Assembly (NCBI GenBank): GCA_026120035.1 | Contig: JALRME010000015.1 | Span: 799,830-863,829, forward strand | Direction of reading: 5' to 3' | Length of the DNA: 64,000 nt | Origin: Coleophoma eucalyptorum | Taxonomy: Eukaryota; Ascomycota; Leotiomycetes; Helotiales; Dermateaceae | Shown here: positions 21,542-34,028 of the stretch, in pieces | How positions within the stretch are numbered: position 1 is the first letter of the stretch | Layout of the letters: each line of letters starts with the position of its first letter | Position numbers and translations under genes: made by a program | Notes under the pieces: generated by a model | The model's database searches: none | What the model was told of the DNA's origin: nothing | Seen by the model: the letters and a program-made list of their open reading frames with translations, nothing else

Positions 21542-22429
21542 AGAAGGGAGGATTTTCTTGAACCTAGTGCCAGAACTTTGTTTTTCAGTTTGAGCGGGTT
21601 TTGTTTGTTTGTATACTTTTCTCGATTTACAACATCCATGCGACGGAGTTTGGAGGTCTGAAGGCAAGACTTAGGTTCAATCTTGCAACTGAACATTCTC
21701 ATTGCTTTCTGCTAGGTAATCCTTGAGATTCAAATAATAGTTTTCTCACAATTATCGAGAAGTGATAATTGAGTGATTTTTAACGACAGGTAGGATCAAA
21801 AGATCATTCTAAATTGGTCACCAGGACAAACCCCGCCTCAGAATAGGAGCATCTATAGTCTTTGGATTGATTGCAGTGATTCAAATGCTTAGCCATTCGT
21901 TCCTTGAGGCAGTCTGAGATACTTGTATCCACATCTGTATTATCTGCACTGATTAAGTATGCACCGTCTCTTTGGTTCCATGCTCCTTCACTTGACTATT
22001 ATGGTCCTACCCAATCTTTTGTCTTTTCTTTCACATTGAAGACTGTTATTTATTGCCCTGCTTATCGTAAAACGGCGGATGGTAATGGTTCAACGTTTAT
22101 TCCATAACTTATACTTAACAATACCTTATAAATAGTAGTGATTCAGTTTCCTCTTTCTTCGATCACTAAACTGAATTCGGAATTTACTATACACCATCCC
22201 AGTCACTGTATTTAACTCAATGATTCAAGATGAGGGTATAACTAGATTGAGTCTGGCCTGTAGATCTTCAAATTGGGCGGTGGTGATTCCTTCGAAACCG
22301 CTATTTACAAAAAGCCAAGTGATCCTTTGTCACTCTCCAACACCTGAAACTCCTGCCCATATGCATCCGGTAAAGTTTTTTACAATTCCTCTTACGAACG
22401 TCGCTGTTTCAAGTGTACAGCTACACCTC
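21542..22429. other. Convergent 3' region, no gene recognised
   Basis: 888 bp between the 3' ends of the Asi-like gene and SYF1. AT-rich, with short frames lacking signatures. It probably holds both 3' UTRs. Confidence 0.5.
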
Positions 22430-25017
22430 TTAATCGTCGTCCATGCCATCGACATCAATAGCATCTGGGTTCGCTTCGGCTTGAACAGGATCTGCCTTGA
22501 TATTGCCACCTTGAGGTCCGGTACTTGCTGCGACAAAGCCAACTGGTGCTCTTGCTTCTCGTTCAAGCGCTGCCATAGCATCAGCACCATTGTCTCCATC
22601 TGCTTCATCCGGCCGTTGCTGGCTTCGAGCCAGAGCTTGAGAAGCAATGAAGTTGACATCAGTATTGTACTGTGCTTGAACACTTCGCTTGATACGCAGC
22701 ATCTCCTTGAATGTGTCTTCGTTGCCATGCTGCACCTCGAAAGATTCCCATTTCTGCCAAAAGCCTGGGCTGGTACGTGGATCGCAGAACTGAGACGCAT
22801 GTCCATAAATTGCTCTGGCGCGGTCAATTTCTCCGAGTCTCTTTTCCATATCAGCGAATTTGAGGCACATATCTCTGGCCTCTTTGTCTGGTAATGCTGC
22901 AATCGCACGCTCGTAGATTGGTCGTGTAGATGGCAGACCAAAGTTCGAGGCGGATTTTGTGATATAGAAATTAAACATGTCCGCACGATCCTCATCAGAC
23001 ACGGCCCTGGTGGCTCTCTCATAGATACGCATCGCATGTCTTGCCAGGCCCCGCTCCTCCTCAAGATTACCATACATCAAGTAAAGGACTTTGGCGAATT
23101 TTGGTGGGCAACCTTCAACAGATTGTTCGAAAAGATCTCTTAGTCTCTCAATTCCAATCTTGCGGTCTACTGCCTTAGTGAGGTACAAATTCCACAGCTC
23201 AAATGCTACAGGATAGCTGAACAAGTCGAGACCTCGCTCATAGATTTTGAACGATTCCTCAAAGTACTTGTTCTCTTCAAGCAGATTGGCGTAATTGACT
23301 ACAGTTTGAGGAGTGGCAATTCGAAGCTCAAAGATTCTCTCGTAGACCTTTTTAGTCTCCTCCAAAGTGCTAACACTTTCGACGAGATCCACGTAAAAAC
23401 TCCAAAGTTTCCAACTCTTATGCACTCGCTGCTGGGGTGATAATGTGTCATCAAAGTAATCCACCGTGGACCGTTTTGGCGCCTGTACAGCTTTGGCCAT
23501 GATTTTAACGGCTTCGTCGAAGTTCTCGTTGCGGAGTTCCATCTCAGCCCATTCGATCCACATATCGGCCAATTCTGCAACTGACTTGAAAGGAACCTTC
23601 ACAGCCTTTTCCATTATCACACGAGCATTTCTAAGATCTCCGCCCTCCTCATAGAACTTCGCGTAATCTGCCCATAACTCGTGAAAGAGGCCTGTGGCTT
23701 TCTTTGGTTGGATGGCAGCAATAGCATCTGTGTATGCTTGGACAACCTCCTGCTTATTGTCGCCCCATAAGGCCACTCGCTTCTTCCATTCAGGAGTGTT
23801 ATTAGGATTCTGTCGAAGCAGAACATCATTGATAAGGAAAGGTCTTCGGTCCATCAGCTGTTCGAATCGCATCATGCGAATATCCAAATCGAAATCCGCG
23901 TTCTCATCAACAATGCCTTTTTCTGACCGTACGGCTGCGGCATCCATCAAAGCTCCAATGATCGACTCCTCAAATTCTGCATACGAGTCAAAGATCAGAG
24001 TGAAATCTCGTACTGTCATGACCGTTGTGACACCTTCTTCAAAGATGTCTCGAGCACGCTCGAAACTACCTCGTGTAATCCAGTATGTCGCAAGTCCAGA
24101 CCATAATTTGCCTCTTTGGTCGGCGAATCTGTCAATTCCACTGCGAATGATTCTTTCTACATCAATTCCCGCTTCATCACCAGTCTCTACATCTTTAGCA
24201 TGAGCGACCAGTAGGTCTACCATTTCACTCCAAAGCTGATAATGACCCAGACCGTTCTTGCTACGAAATTTGGGGTTGTTAAGAATTTCCATATATTTCT
24301 TGACAGCTTCCGTATACAGTCCCTCCTTGACCAATAGTTCGATAAAGTCTTCCGCGTCTTCAGGGTGAATCTGCATGTACCGCCTCCAGATCTTGACTGC
24401 TGTTTGTCCGGATGCGGAGTTGGCGAACGGGCGGTATAGAGCCCATATTCGATTGTGCTGGGTGATTGGCAATGCTCTCAGAGCCCGGTCAAATGTGTGA
24501 CGCGTAAGAGTGACCAAGGGTTGCAGCAATAAAAACGACAGATACATTTCCCATATCTTCGGCATCTTGTTAAGAAGGATGAGTGCTCGTTCGAACAGGG
24601 CGTTGACTTTGGTGTATTCTTTAGCAAAAATAGCAGGATTTAGCTTGCCCAAGTGCTTCATTCTCAGATTCAAGTACTGTAAGCAATTAGACACATCTTC
24701 AAGGCAGCCTAATATATCACGTACCATTTTCCATAGTTTATACGACCGCGGCAATTGCAAACAGGCCCGTTCAAGAACGAAAGCCTGCTCGTGTAGGCTG
24801 CCATGCTTGAACTTGAATTCGATGTATGCCAACCATGGTTTGGTGCTTCCCGGATCGCGCAGGATATCTTGCTCGTAAATCGTATCTTCTTCAGACTATA
24901 AAAATGGTCAGTACAAACTCAATCTCGAGCTGCTCCATGCTTAGGAAGGCCTACAATCAAATACAGGTCAGGCTTGCCCCTATCCAACTTGGACTTTGAG
25001 ATGCTGGGAGCAGCCAT
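22430..25017 (-). CDS. SYF1: Pre-mRNA-splicing factor Syf1
   Basis: HAT-repeat scaffold of the Prp19/NTC spliceosome complex. Exons 24955-25017, 24725-24895 and 22430-24676 give 826 aa. The first intron (59 bp, GTAGGC/TAG) joins LYLI to SEEDTIYEQDILRDPGS, the family N-terminus. The second (48 bp, 24677-24724, GTACGT/CAG) is a multiple of three without a stop, so it looks coding. Removing it restores KLWKMYLNLRMKHLGK, as in relatives. HAT repeats run through most of the protein, for example ALFERALILLNKMPKIWEMY and RARDIFEEGV. The C-terminus is acidic, ending DAIDVDGMDDD. The gene is divergent from VMA8 with 570 bp between starts. Confidence 0.93.
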
Positions 25018-25587
25018 TGCCGGTAGCAGCTCTCCAGGCATTCTCTGCCTGCGACGAAGGGTTGAGAGTCAAGAACAAGGGGAATAGTATGGTTTAGTAC
25101 TCGTCGTCGCGTCAGGATCGAGGAAGTTTTGAGATCACAGCCGCTAAGCCTTTGTGCCTTGTTCGCAAGGCTACTAAGTGAATGAATTGTCTGTTGAAAT
25201 CAACATCTGGTTGCTATGGAAGCTGTGAGTTGAGATATCAGTCTTGAAGAGATAGATTTATGGGAACTTAAGAAGGAAATCAAATAAACCGCTGCAAGGC
25301 TTGTTCACCTTTAAATTGTATTTTGAGTCCGTAGTTTTCGTGTTTTTGCCTTTCAATGATCGATCCGCTGCTCTTAGAGCGTCTGGAGCTTCCCGCCTAC
25401 CCTTGTCCGCCAAGCTTCTCGAGCTTGATCGGACTGCCTTCCTTATCTGAGCTCATACGCCATACCTTACCTGCGAACACAGATTCCTCTGATTCCAACT
25501 CTTGCATAGGCTAGCCCTCCCTCTCTTTCTCGCACTCGAGAAGCAACACCTCTCGGAGCCAATCCCGCACTTTCAAGAGCCTCCAAG
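25018..25587. promoter_or_regulatory. Divergent promoter region, SYF1 / VMA8
   Basis: 570 bp between divergent start codons, with CT-rich stretches on the VMA8 side. No factor site assigned. Confidence 0.45.
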
Positions 25588-26726
25588 ATGTCGGGAGCGG
25601 GGGTAAGACAAAGCCAGACTCACCATGAGAGCCTCTACTAACTGCTCCTCTTCCAGGATCGTGAGGCTGTTTTTCCAACCCGGCAGTCGCTGGGATTGAT
25701 GAAGTCGAAGTTGAAGGGAGCTCAAGTAGGCCATGACCTGTTGAAGAGAAAGAGCGAGGCTCTTACAAAGTACGTTGGGTTGCTCCCAATTGACATGCAT
25801 CAACTAACAATACTATTTTAGGCGTTTCCGAGGTACCTAAGACCAATTGAAGTACAATGTTCTACATGCTCACTGCTGTATCTAGAGATCACTCGACGAA
25901 TTGACGAGGCCAAGCGCAAGATGGGACGAGTGATGCAGATTGCAGCTTTCTCTCTTGCTGAAGTAACATACGCTGTTGGAGGAGACATTGGTTACCAGGT
26001 TCAAGAATCTGCCAAATCAGCACGTTTCCGAGTTCGAACGAAGCAAGAAAACGTGTCTGGTGTCATTTTGCCAGCATTTGAGAGCTACACCACCGAGGGC
26101 AACAACGACTTTGGGTTAACCGGATTGGGAAGAGGTGGACAGCAGATTCAGAGATGCAGAGAAACATATGCTAGAGCAGTGGAGACTTTAGTGGAACTTG
26201 CCAGCTTACAGGTATGCAGTGTTGGAGGTTGGCACTGGTAGGCAATCGCTGACTAGGTTTACAGACTGCTTTCGTTATCCTCGACGAGGTCATCAAGGTT
26301 GTGAACAGAAGAGGTAAGTGAGAGTGATCTCTAAGGTTAAACATCGCAAGCTGACATATTCCCCTCACAGTAAATGCCATGTCAGTATTGCATTGATCGT
26401 TTTAATTTTCCTTTACTCATAATTGTAGTGAGCACGTTATCATTCCCCGCACAGAGAACACCATCAAGTGTAAGTCTCCTGATCCTAAAGTGAGCCTGAA
26501 ACTAACCAGGACAGATATCAATTCTGAGCTTGATGAATTGGATAGAGAGGAGTTCTACCGTCTCAAAAAGGTTGCCAATAAGAAGCAGCGTGACACAGCA
26601 GCTCAAGACGCGGAGATGGCAGCAAAGAAGGCGGCGGCGACTAGTAAGCTGGACAGCGACAAGGAGAATGAGAGCAGTGCACCTGATATCCTGGGCGATG
26701 AAGAAGACAACGACGTCATCTTCTAA
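25588..26726 (+). CDS. VMA8: V-type H+-ATPase subunit D (eight exons, two micro-exons)
   Basis: Central rotor shaft of the vacuolar proton pump V1 sector. Exons are 25588-25602, 25657-25769, 25822-25832 (11 nt), 25886-26211, 26265-26313, 26371-26380 (10 nt), 26429-26469 and 26515-26726. They total 777 nt, 258 aa, the usual family length. The seven introns are 45-57 bp. Every junction keeps phase and recreates the family text: MSGAGDREAVFPTRQSLGL, LLKRKSEALTKRFREITRR, RIDEAKRKMGRVMQIA, AVGGDIGYQVQESAKSARF, VVNRRVNAIEHVVIPR and NTIKYINSELDELDREEF. The two micro-exons encode KRFRE and VNAI across codon-splitting junctions. The C-terminus is Lys/Ala-rich then acidic. Confidence 0.95.
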
Positions 26727-26888
26727 TTACCTTACTTGGGCATGATGCACTTGTTGGGCCCGTTAGTTGGTAAGGAGTATCACGGGAAAACTTGTAGTAT
26801 TAGACTGTGCATATAAAAGATTGAGCGCATTCAAACTTTTTCCTTAAACTTAAACACCGCGGAGAAATTGTTTTACACATTCATTAGC

Positions 26889-27776
26889 TTACTGTCTTTG
26901 GTAAGTAACCTTGATAACCTGTCCCTCAGAACCCAAGGTCATGCCGGCAGTGTTCTCCTTCGCACTAATAGCGCCCGCCTCATTCTCATACTCAATGAAC
27001 GCAATTCCCCTACGACCAGGTACCAATCTAACCTCGCGGAAACCCTCAAATCTACCAAAGATAGCCGTAAGGGCATCAATGTCATACTCGTCAGGTAAAT
27101 TCTGGACGAAGATGATCTTGTTGGGCGGTAGGTACTCGTCGGGAATGACTGCGGCAGCACTTGGGTTGGAGGACTTCAAACCTGCGCCTCGAGAAGCCTT
27201 GACTGGTCCAGTGGCTGCGAGTGCAGGGCCAGCGGCGGCAGCAGCAATCTTCATGCGCTTTTGCTCCTCTGCTGCGTCGGCGGCCTTCTTCTTGTCTGTA
27301 GAGATATCCTGTTAGCCCTCTGAAGCTCATAGCAAAAAGAAGACGAATTTGGGAAGAATACCTTTCTCAGCCAGACGTCTGCGCTTATGATTCTCAAACT
27401 CTTGCTCATCACCGGTGCGCTTGACAGTAGCATCAGATCTAGTCTTTGCGAATGCAAGTTGCATAGGCTTCTCGAAGAGCTCGAAGCCCTGAATTTCCTC
27501 GATGGCCTTGGCGGCGCTGTCGACGCTGTCGAAGACAACGAAGGCCTGTCCCTTAGCCTTCAAGTTTGTCTTGGCCACAATATCAACAATTTCGCCATAT
27601 TCTGAGAAGAGCTCCGTAAGCGCCTCTTTCAGTTGATCGACCTTGATGCGCTCCTCGAGGTTGCGGACATACACGCTGTTGAAAAGATATTAAGTTAGCG
27701 AGAGATCTTGCTTACTATACGTGTCGGAGTGCAATGACACGTACGTAGCACTTGGAGGTGGACTAATTGTAGACAT
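26889..27776 (-). CDS. U1A/U2B''-type snRNP protein with two RRMs
   Basis: Binds a stem-loop of U1 or U2 snRNA in the spliceosome. Exons 27745-27776, 27362-27675 and 26889-27295 give 250 aa. Introns are 69 and 66 bp. RRM1 starts TVYVRNLEERIKVDQLKEAL and has the RNP1-like KGQAFVVFD. RRM2 starts KIIFVQNLPDEYDIDAL and has RRGIAFIEYE. A Lys- and Ala-rich linker joins them. The layout fits the U1A/U2B'' family (yeast Mud1, fission yeast Usp102 or Msl1). I cannot tell which snRNA it binds. The donor of intron 1 could be GTACGT or, four bases later, GTGTCA; only the first keeps the frame. Confidence 0.9.
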
Positions 27777-28083
27777 CTTATTCTACAGACTCGCGATGTT
27801 GCGTAGTGCCGTAGGTAGATTATGAGAAATTGTGAGGTCGTGTTGATGGAGCAAGGCTGATATGTTATGCCTCAAATACAAGGCCTTAAGAATATTATAG
27901 GATATCGAGTCAAGCAGTGTTAATAGAGAACTCGGCCTGCTGCATCCTAATAATCTCATCTTTTGACTGGCTAACCTATGCTACAGTATGCAGAACGATA
28001 AACCGCTAATTCTGGGAGCAACTCAATCATTCCTATACTCCGAACTTTAGGGGATATTTGTACATTTCTCTGTTATTACACCC
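27777..28083. other. Intergenic, U1A/U2B''-like promoter and GEA2 3' end
   Basis: 307 bp, AT-rich, between two genes on the same strand. Nothing else seen. Confidence 0.45.
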
Positions 28084-31000
28084 TTAAGAAACCGGTGCAA
28101 TTGTCTCCTCGTTCTCCTTCCCTTCTACTACCACCGGTGGTGGATTTTCTTTTGGCTCATCCAGTGCTAATTCTTTCTTAAGGTCAGGCAGGAATCTGTC
28201 CAGCCTCTTCCACGTTTCTACCCATAATTCTTCCTGTGATGGATCTTGTGATGGGGGCACAAGATATCCACTGCTAGACATCACTAATAGGATGTTCTTC
28301 AAGCTTTCAGGAACAGCCTCCTCCTGCGAAATATTAGCTTCAGAATTCTCATGCTGAAAATTTTTGTCCACATACCAAGCTATCACCTTGCCCACTATTC
28401 ATGAGTCGATCCATAATATCGAGGATCTTTAGCCAAAGATCCAACATACCATCCCACTTCGACAGAAGGACTAGGTAATGAAGGAAAATTCGGCATAGGA
28501 GAGTCGCCGCTTGGACTCTGGTCTCACTCATTCCAATTGGGTCAGATGAGAAAACTTCAGGTTTGAGGAGGCGGTGGATTAAGGGGAATAAAACTTCAGC
28601 AAAGATGGCAGTCCATTCTTCATGATCACCAGATATTAATTCGGGAGACAATAGTGATCTCTGAAGCGAGCCAAATGCTGCATGGCGGATCTCGCGGCAT
28701 GGATTCGTGCACTGTGTTGTCAAGGCACCAAAGATAGGCGACCAGTAAGCTGCCCAAGCTGTTTTCATAAGCATATATATCATCGCGTGGGAAGACATGG
28801 GCTCACCTTCTGTACTCTCGAGATGTGACTGTTTCATTAAGACTGGAATTCTCGTGGTTAGGGAATATATCATTGATATGGCTTTGACACCACGAGCAAC
28901 GACAGCATCGACCCTATATAATTGTCAGCAGAGCATAGGGGAAACTATATCCTAGACTCACTGAGGCTGTTTTGATGCTTTCGGTAGTGGTCCCCTTCGA
29001 GATCGCTTATCTTGTTTCTGCTCAACTGTAGCGCCAACACTACCGGCAGATGCAAAGTCATTGAGCAGCTTGACTGCTGATTCGTAGTTGTCAGCCATTA
29101 CAGTTGGAGGAGAGCCGATGGCAACACCTTCCAGAATTTCAAAGACGGTTGCTGCACTTGTCGGACTTGCTCCAAGATTTCGAAGAATAACCCAGAAGTC
29201 GGGAGAGGTCATGATCTCATTCCGTAGCGGCCCTGGCTCGTTGATGCATTTCTTCAGTCCTTGCAACACAAGCGGCGCCGACTTTTCGAGCAAGTCCTTC
29301 TTGAAGCTGGAAATGGAATGAAGAACAACAGGCACACGAAGGAATGAATGTTCCTAATATTGTTAGCATGTTATGTAGATCAAGAGACAGCAACATACAT
29401 AGCTTGCGTGTAACAAATGTAACAGATAGAGGATTGTCCGTGACATCATGGTGCTATGGTAAGCGCTCGCATTTCTCATCACGTTTTGCAATGCCTCTGC
29501 GACATCAGCTCCTAACGCGCTAATCGTTTCTTCATCCCGAAGAGCAAGAACAGTGCAAAGCTCAAGCAAGTATACAATCGAAGGGTTGTAGACAGGCCCA
29601 CCTGTCATACTCTTTTGCCCATTGGTAACAGCATTGTCTGTTTCTGATTTTACACTTATGACTATGGTTGAAGGATCGTCCGGAAGTTGGAAAAGTAAGG
29701 CTTCGACCAATGGCTCAAGAGCCTCCACAGGGAGGACGCTAACCACATCAGCTTTGGTAGTTGGTAATGTTGGAGGTTACTTACACAACGTTTGCAAAGA
29801 CATCTCCCATATAGCAAGCATTCACACAGTCTACCGTGCACAGTGTACTTTCTAACTCCTCATCTGAGGGTTCAGGGGGATCATCAGCAGCATAGCTGGA
29901 AATATAGGATGTAAAGGCAGAGAACAATCCAGTGTCTGTAGGTTTAGGACCTCGATCAATGACTTGAGAGGGATTTTGGAGCGGTATTGGAGGTATCTCG
30001 AGCTGATTTGGAGAAGAGGTGAAGAACTTTGGAGGGATCAGAGAGTTGACAAATAGGTTGAGCCATATGCGAACGACCTGTATCCAAATTTAGTCCGGTG
30101 CTATAAGGGGAAACGACAAACTTACGTATTTCCAGCTGTTCTTAATAATGGCTTCATTACCCGTAACTACACGGAACAGCACCACGGTTGCTAATTGTGC
30201 TTTGAAGTCCCTGCCAAACTTCACTGCCAACTCACTAACCATGACACTATTGTCACCCACTTGTATTTCTGTGTTAAGTGCAGTATTGGAGGTGCTCTCA
30301 GTTGCCAATGTGGTCATATAACTGAGACAGTACACAATTTGGTCGACAGCCTCGGTCAAACCATGCTTGGCTGCGATTCTTGCACACTGATCAAATCCTG
30401 TCACAACTCTTGAAAAAACTGCATCATCGCTAGCCGACATGAAGACGTATGATAGAGTCGCGACCACAGGTTTCCAAGTTGCTGCGAACATGTCTGCGTC
30501 AAATATGTTGGTATCACAGATGACAAGGTTGCCGGCTGACTCAGTCTTAAGTAGAAGTTCCTTCCAGGCATAGTCGAATGCGTTTTTGTTCTCGTGCTCA
30601 TCAGGCAGGATTATCTCATTCGACTTGATATTATCAAAGATACCTTGAAGATATTCCGGAGCAAAATCTTGGCCACCATTAACACCTCGAAGATTTCTTG
30701 CAAAATCTGTATAGGTCATGCGGTTTTGAGACTTCAAGTTTGGATTGTGCTGGTCAGTGTTCAACATGATGATAGCGTAGGTCAAGACAAAGACAGCGTC
30801 CTTGTCTACAACACCTTCTGGAGGAGAGCCCGCACAGTATTTCTCAGAGAATACTGTAACGATTCGTTCGATCAATGCTGACTCTCCAGGTAATCGGAAA
30901 GATTCAAGTAGTTCACGTAATGCTTCGTCGACGCGCTTGCCTGCGAAATCGTATTGTTCCATTAATGCTTCAAGAATCGGTTCGTTTCCCTTCTTGGAAA

Positions 31001-33233
31001 TGAACTCGCCGAGCATCTTCTTTGATATTCGCGCAGTGCCCTTCAAGAAAGAAGCCACAGAAGCAGCATCCGTGGCATCGGCAATTATACCTTGTGAGTT
31101 CAGATATGCCAGGCCAGCTTTAGGGTTCTCGTTGAATTTTGCAGCGCCTTTGATGACGATCCGTTTTCTTTTTCGTTGTTCTCGCAGCTGCAGCACATCA
31201 GGGTAGCCCTCTGTACTTGGCTCATCCTCCAAACGGTCAGCGATGAACTGAACATACCCCAACAATGCGTCTAGGCAAAGCGGCGGCACGCTTGTTGTAC
31301 TCCAAGTAGCTGAGTCTGGAATTGCATTCCGAGATAGCAAGCCTATCATGTCCTCGCATATGTCACCTCTGTCAACCTCGCAATCATAGTTGACATACAG
31401 CTCTACCATAAAGCTAGGTATGCGAGCTAGGGCCCCAATACTCTCCACCATGGCTTCCCGCGCATCTGGTTTCCTTGAGCCGCCCTCCATACCCAACTTC
31501 TGACGGTCCTTTACAGGCACCGGAGTTGAGCGGCCGCTGCTTGATTGAGAAGGAGGCGGTTTGACGAGCTTTGGTGCCTGGGGTACGCCAGCATATAATG
31601 AAGGATCGATTCCAGGTTCCCTTGGTATTTCAACCCTTGGATGTAGGCATGCAACTAAATACGAAAGAAAGAGTTCCTGTTGTAATTTGAGCACTCCCCG
31701 ACAGGTAGCCAGTAATGTTCCAGCGACAATCAGGGACTCGTTCAATATTGACATATTGTCAGATCTGACAAGCTGGAATATATATTTGCAAAGACGATCT
31801 TCTGCTAGTGTCGCGAGAGAAGGATGTTTTGCAATGGATGGCCCAGCGACCTCCAGGGCTACATCAATGATACGTAGAGCCATAACCCTCATAGCATCGG
31901 CATGTTGACGATCATGAGGATCAAGGAGATCAACCAAAACTCTAAAGAGTTCTCGAATGGAAGGTAGAGAATAAGGCTTGATGGGCTCATCATCAACTTC
32001 TGAGAGGCCTCCATCAAGTTCAGACCCGTTATCCATAGACGAAGAATCTTTCATTCCATTTCGACTTTTGTCAAAGCTTGACGATGATGGCCGAGAACTT
32101 CCAGTAGGTGGCGCTGCCAAAGAAGATGTTACAGCATCGTTGCCATTAGCTGAAGGGTCCATCTTCACCGTACCCATATCAGCTTTCGTTTTCTCGTCTA
32201 AAGCCTCGACTTCATCGCCAGCCTCGATTTCTAGATGTTTTAAGCGTTCAAAAATCACCTGGCACATTTTAACCATGGACATCTCTGCTGAACGTCGCAA
32301 AAGCTCGGACAGTCTTGACTGACAGCACATGCTAAGACCGGTCTCCATCATTTCACAAACACTCTCGTCGCTCAGTAAATCTCCTCCAGGACCAGAGAGC
32401 ATTCCTTCCATAAGCTTCAGTATTCGCAACAGGACAATCTCATCGGCAGCTGAGTCGCTGGCCTCGAACCGACAATGAGTTATAGCGGCAGATAAAGACT
32501 GCATCGCAAGCGCTAGCCGTGGGGACTCGGAGCTTATTATGTTGTAAGAGAAGAACTTCGTGATAGCAACTATCGCTAGAGACGTGATTGGGGCAGATGT
32601 TGCAGATGCTTGAATAACTTGGAGGAAAGGATGCAGTAACGACGGCGTATCGAAGGTGTGAATGTCTAAAAGCGATTAGTTTTTATAGATATCTTGTCAC
32701 ACTTCGAACATACCTTTACAGCCCACAAGCTCTCTTCTCAGCCGCCCAAAACCAGCCATCAATGGGTTATCTTGCATGCTTTTGCCCTTCTTTCCCCGCA
32801 GACCCCACCTGTTCGCCAACCCACCATCATCAATGACCTCCCCAATCCCTGTTGAAGTTCGTGACTTCTGGCCTTTCCTAGGACCCAACTCAGTCCGTGG
32901 AGTGGAGGGACGTGAGTTGGAGATGGCGGGACTGACTGGATTGGAGGCGCCACCAAGGATCGCAGAGACAGAAGAATGTGCCCATCGTGCATGTTTGCGC
33001 ATAGCAGATGTGACTGTTATACATTCCGTCGTAATGAGTGCGACAGGATCCACCGCGACTGAAATGCCTGGTCTTCGAGTTGACATGGTGATGCCGTTCA
33101 ATCTTGGACCTCCAGAGCTGGTTCTTGCTGATTCACCTCCAAGAGATTCTTCTGCTTTTGCGATTGGAGATGCTGGATCCTCTACTGGCAATTGGGGCAG
33201 CTGGGGCGAAGGTGTTAAGACGTCATTGCTCAT
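28084..33233 (-). CDS. GEA2: Sec7-domain ARF guanine nucleotide exchange factor, Gea1/Gea2/GBF1 type
   Basis: Loads GTP on ARF1 at the early Golgi to start COPI vesicle formation. Seven exons: 32714-33233, 30126-32665, 29785-30077, 29399-29738, 28962-29353, 28376-28913 and 28084-28323. They give 1620 aa, typical for the family. All introns are 45-52 bp with consistent phases. An N-terminal DCB region (VALITTECITVTSAMRKHARW) leads to a HUS box (YVNYDCEVDRGDI near residue 600). The Sec7 domain spans about residues 667-862, with the catalytic glutamate in ESFRLPGES near 768 and the LTYAIIMLNTDQHNPNLK helix. C-terminal HDS domains follow. I start at ATG 33233. An upstream in-frame TTG is not a start. 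For the last intron a 22-nt option exists, but the 52-nt one ending CGCAG restores GQGDSLEEAVPESLK. Confidence 0.93.
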
Positions 33234-34028
33234 TATTCGTGGAGGATTGGCACAGCATACATATATGCTAGCTTCGGCAACTTCGAGCTTCGAGGTTCTG
33301 ATGGTGACAGATGTCAAGTCTTTTCAGTGGTAGAAAAGACAGGTAGTATGTTGTGATTTCTCGGCGAACTAAGAATCGAACAAGGCCCGAGTATCGTAGT
33401 TATTGCCAGAAATCATAAATCTGTCATAAAACATTAGAGTCTCCGTCGCTGAGGCCTCAAGTATCCAAGCTCAGCAACCGAACAGGTAACATTTCGGAGA
33501 TTTGAGGTACCACACGTGACCAAACGACAGGTGTACTCGAGCGGCTTTCCAGAGTGCAATTCAGCAGGTGTTTCTCCAGGCGCACTGTTAAATACTCGAG
33601 CTACAACAAATACTAAAAGTTCCATTCAACGCATTAGAAGATGTTAGATATAGTCTATATTTCGGATCTATACATCAAAACCACCCACCCAATTACCGTA
33701 CAGTATAAAAAAAGTAAAAGGGGCCTGTAGCGAGCAAGCCCTTCGATGCAACAAGACTGCCAGAACCCCAGATGTCCAGCAAACTTGAAAGCTCCCAAAC
33801 CTCGTCAAGTCATGTGCAAGGCAAATACTGCCGCAGATATGCCCTATAACATTTGACGCCTGTCTTCTGATTTTACATTCATACAAGTCTTCCATGCAAT
33901 GGGAAAGAATCGAATATTTCAAGGCTGCGGCGTGCGAGGAAAGCACTTCCCAGGATCCAGCACTGTGGACTGTTAACATTTAATAGAGGTAAAGTAATGC
34001 TCTCTTACCTGTCTCTGGTCCGAACCTC
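33234..34028. other. GEA2 upstream region and ANP1 3' flank
   Basis: 795 bp between two genes on the same strand. An open frame of 103 codons at 33668-33979 has no signature and lies in the probable ANP1 3' UTR. Confidence 0.45.

Noticed and set aside
22220..22894. 224-codon plus-strand frame
   Set aside because: Antisense to the 3' end of SYF1. No signature.
28354..28375. 22-nt intron in GEA2
   Set aside because: Too short to splice. The 52-nt intron with the same donor and a later acceptor restores the family sequence.
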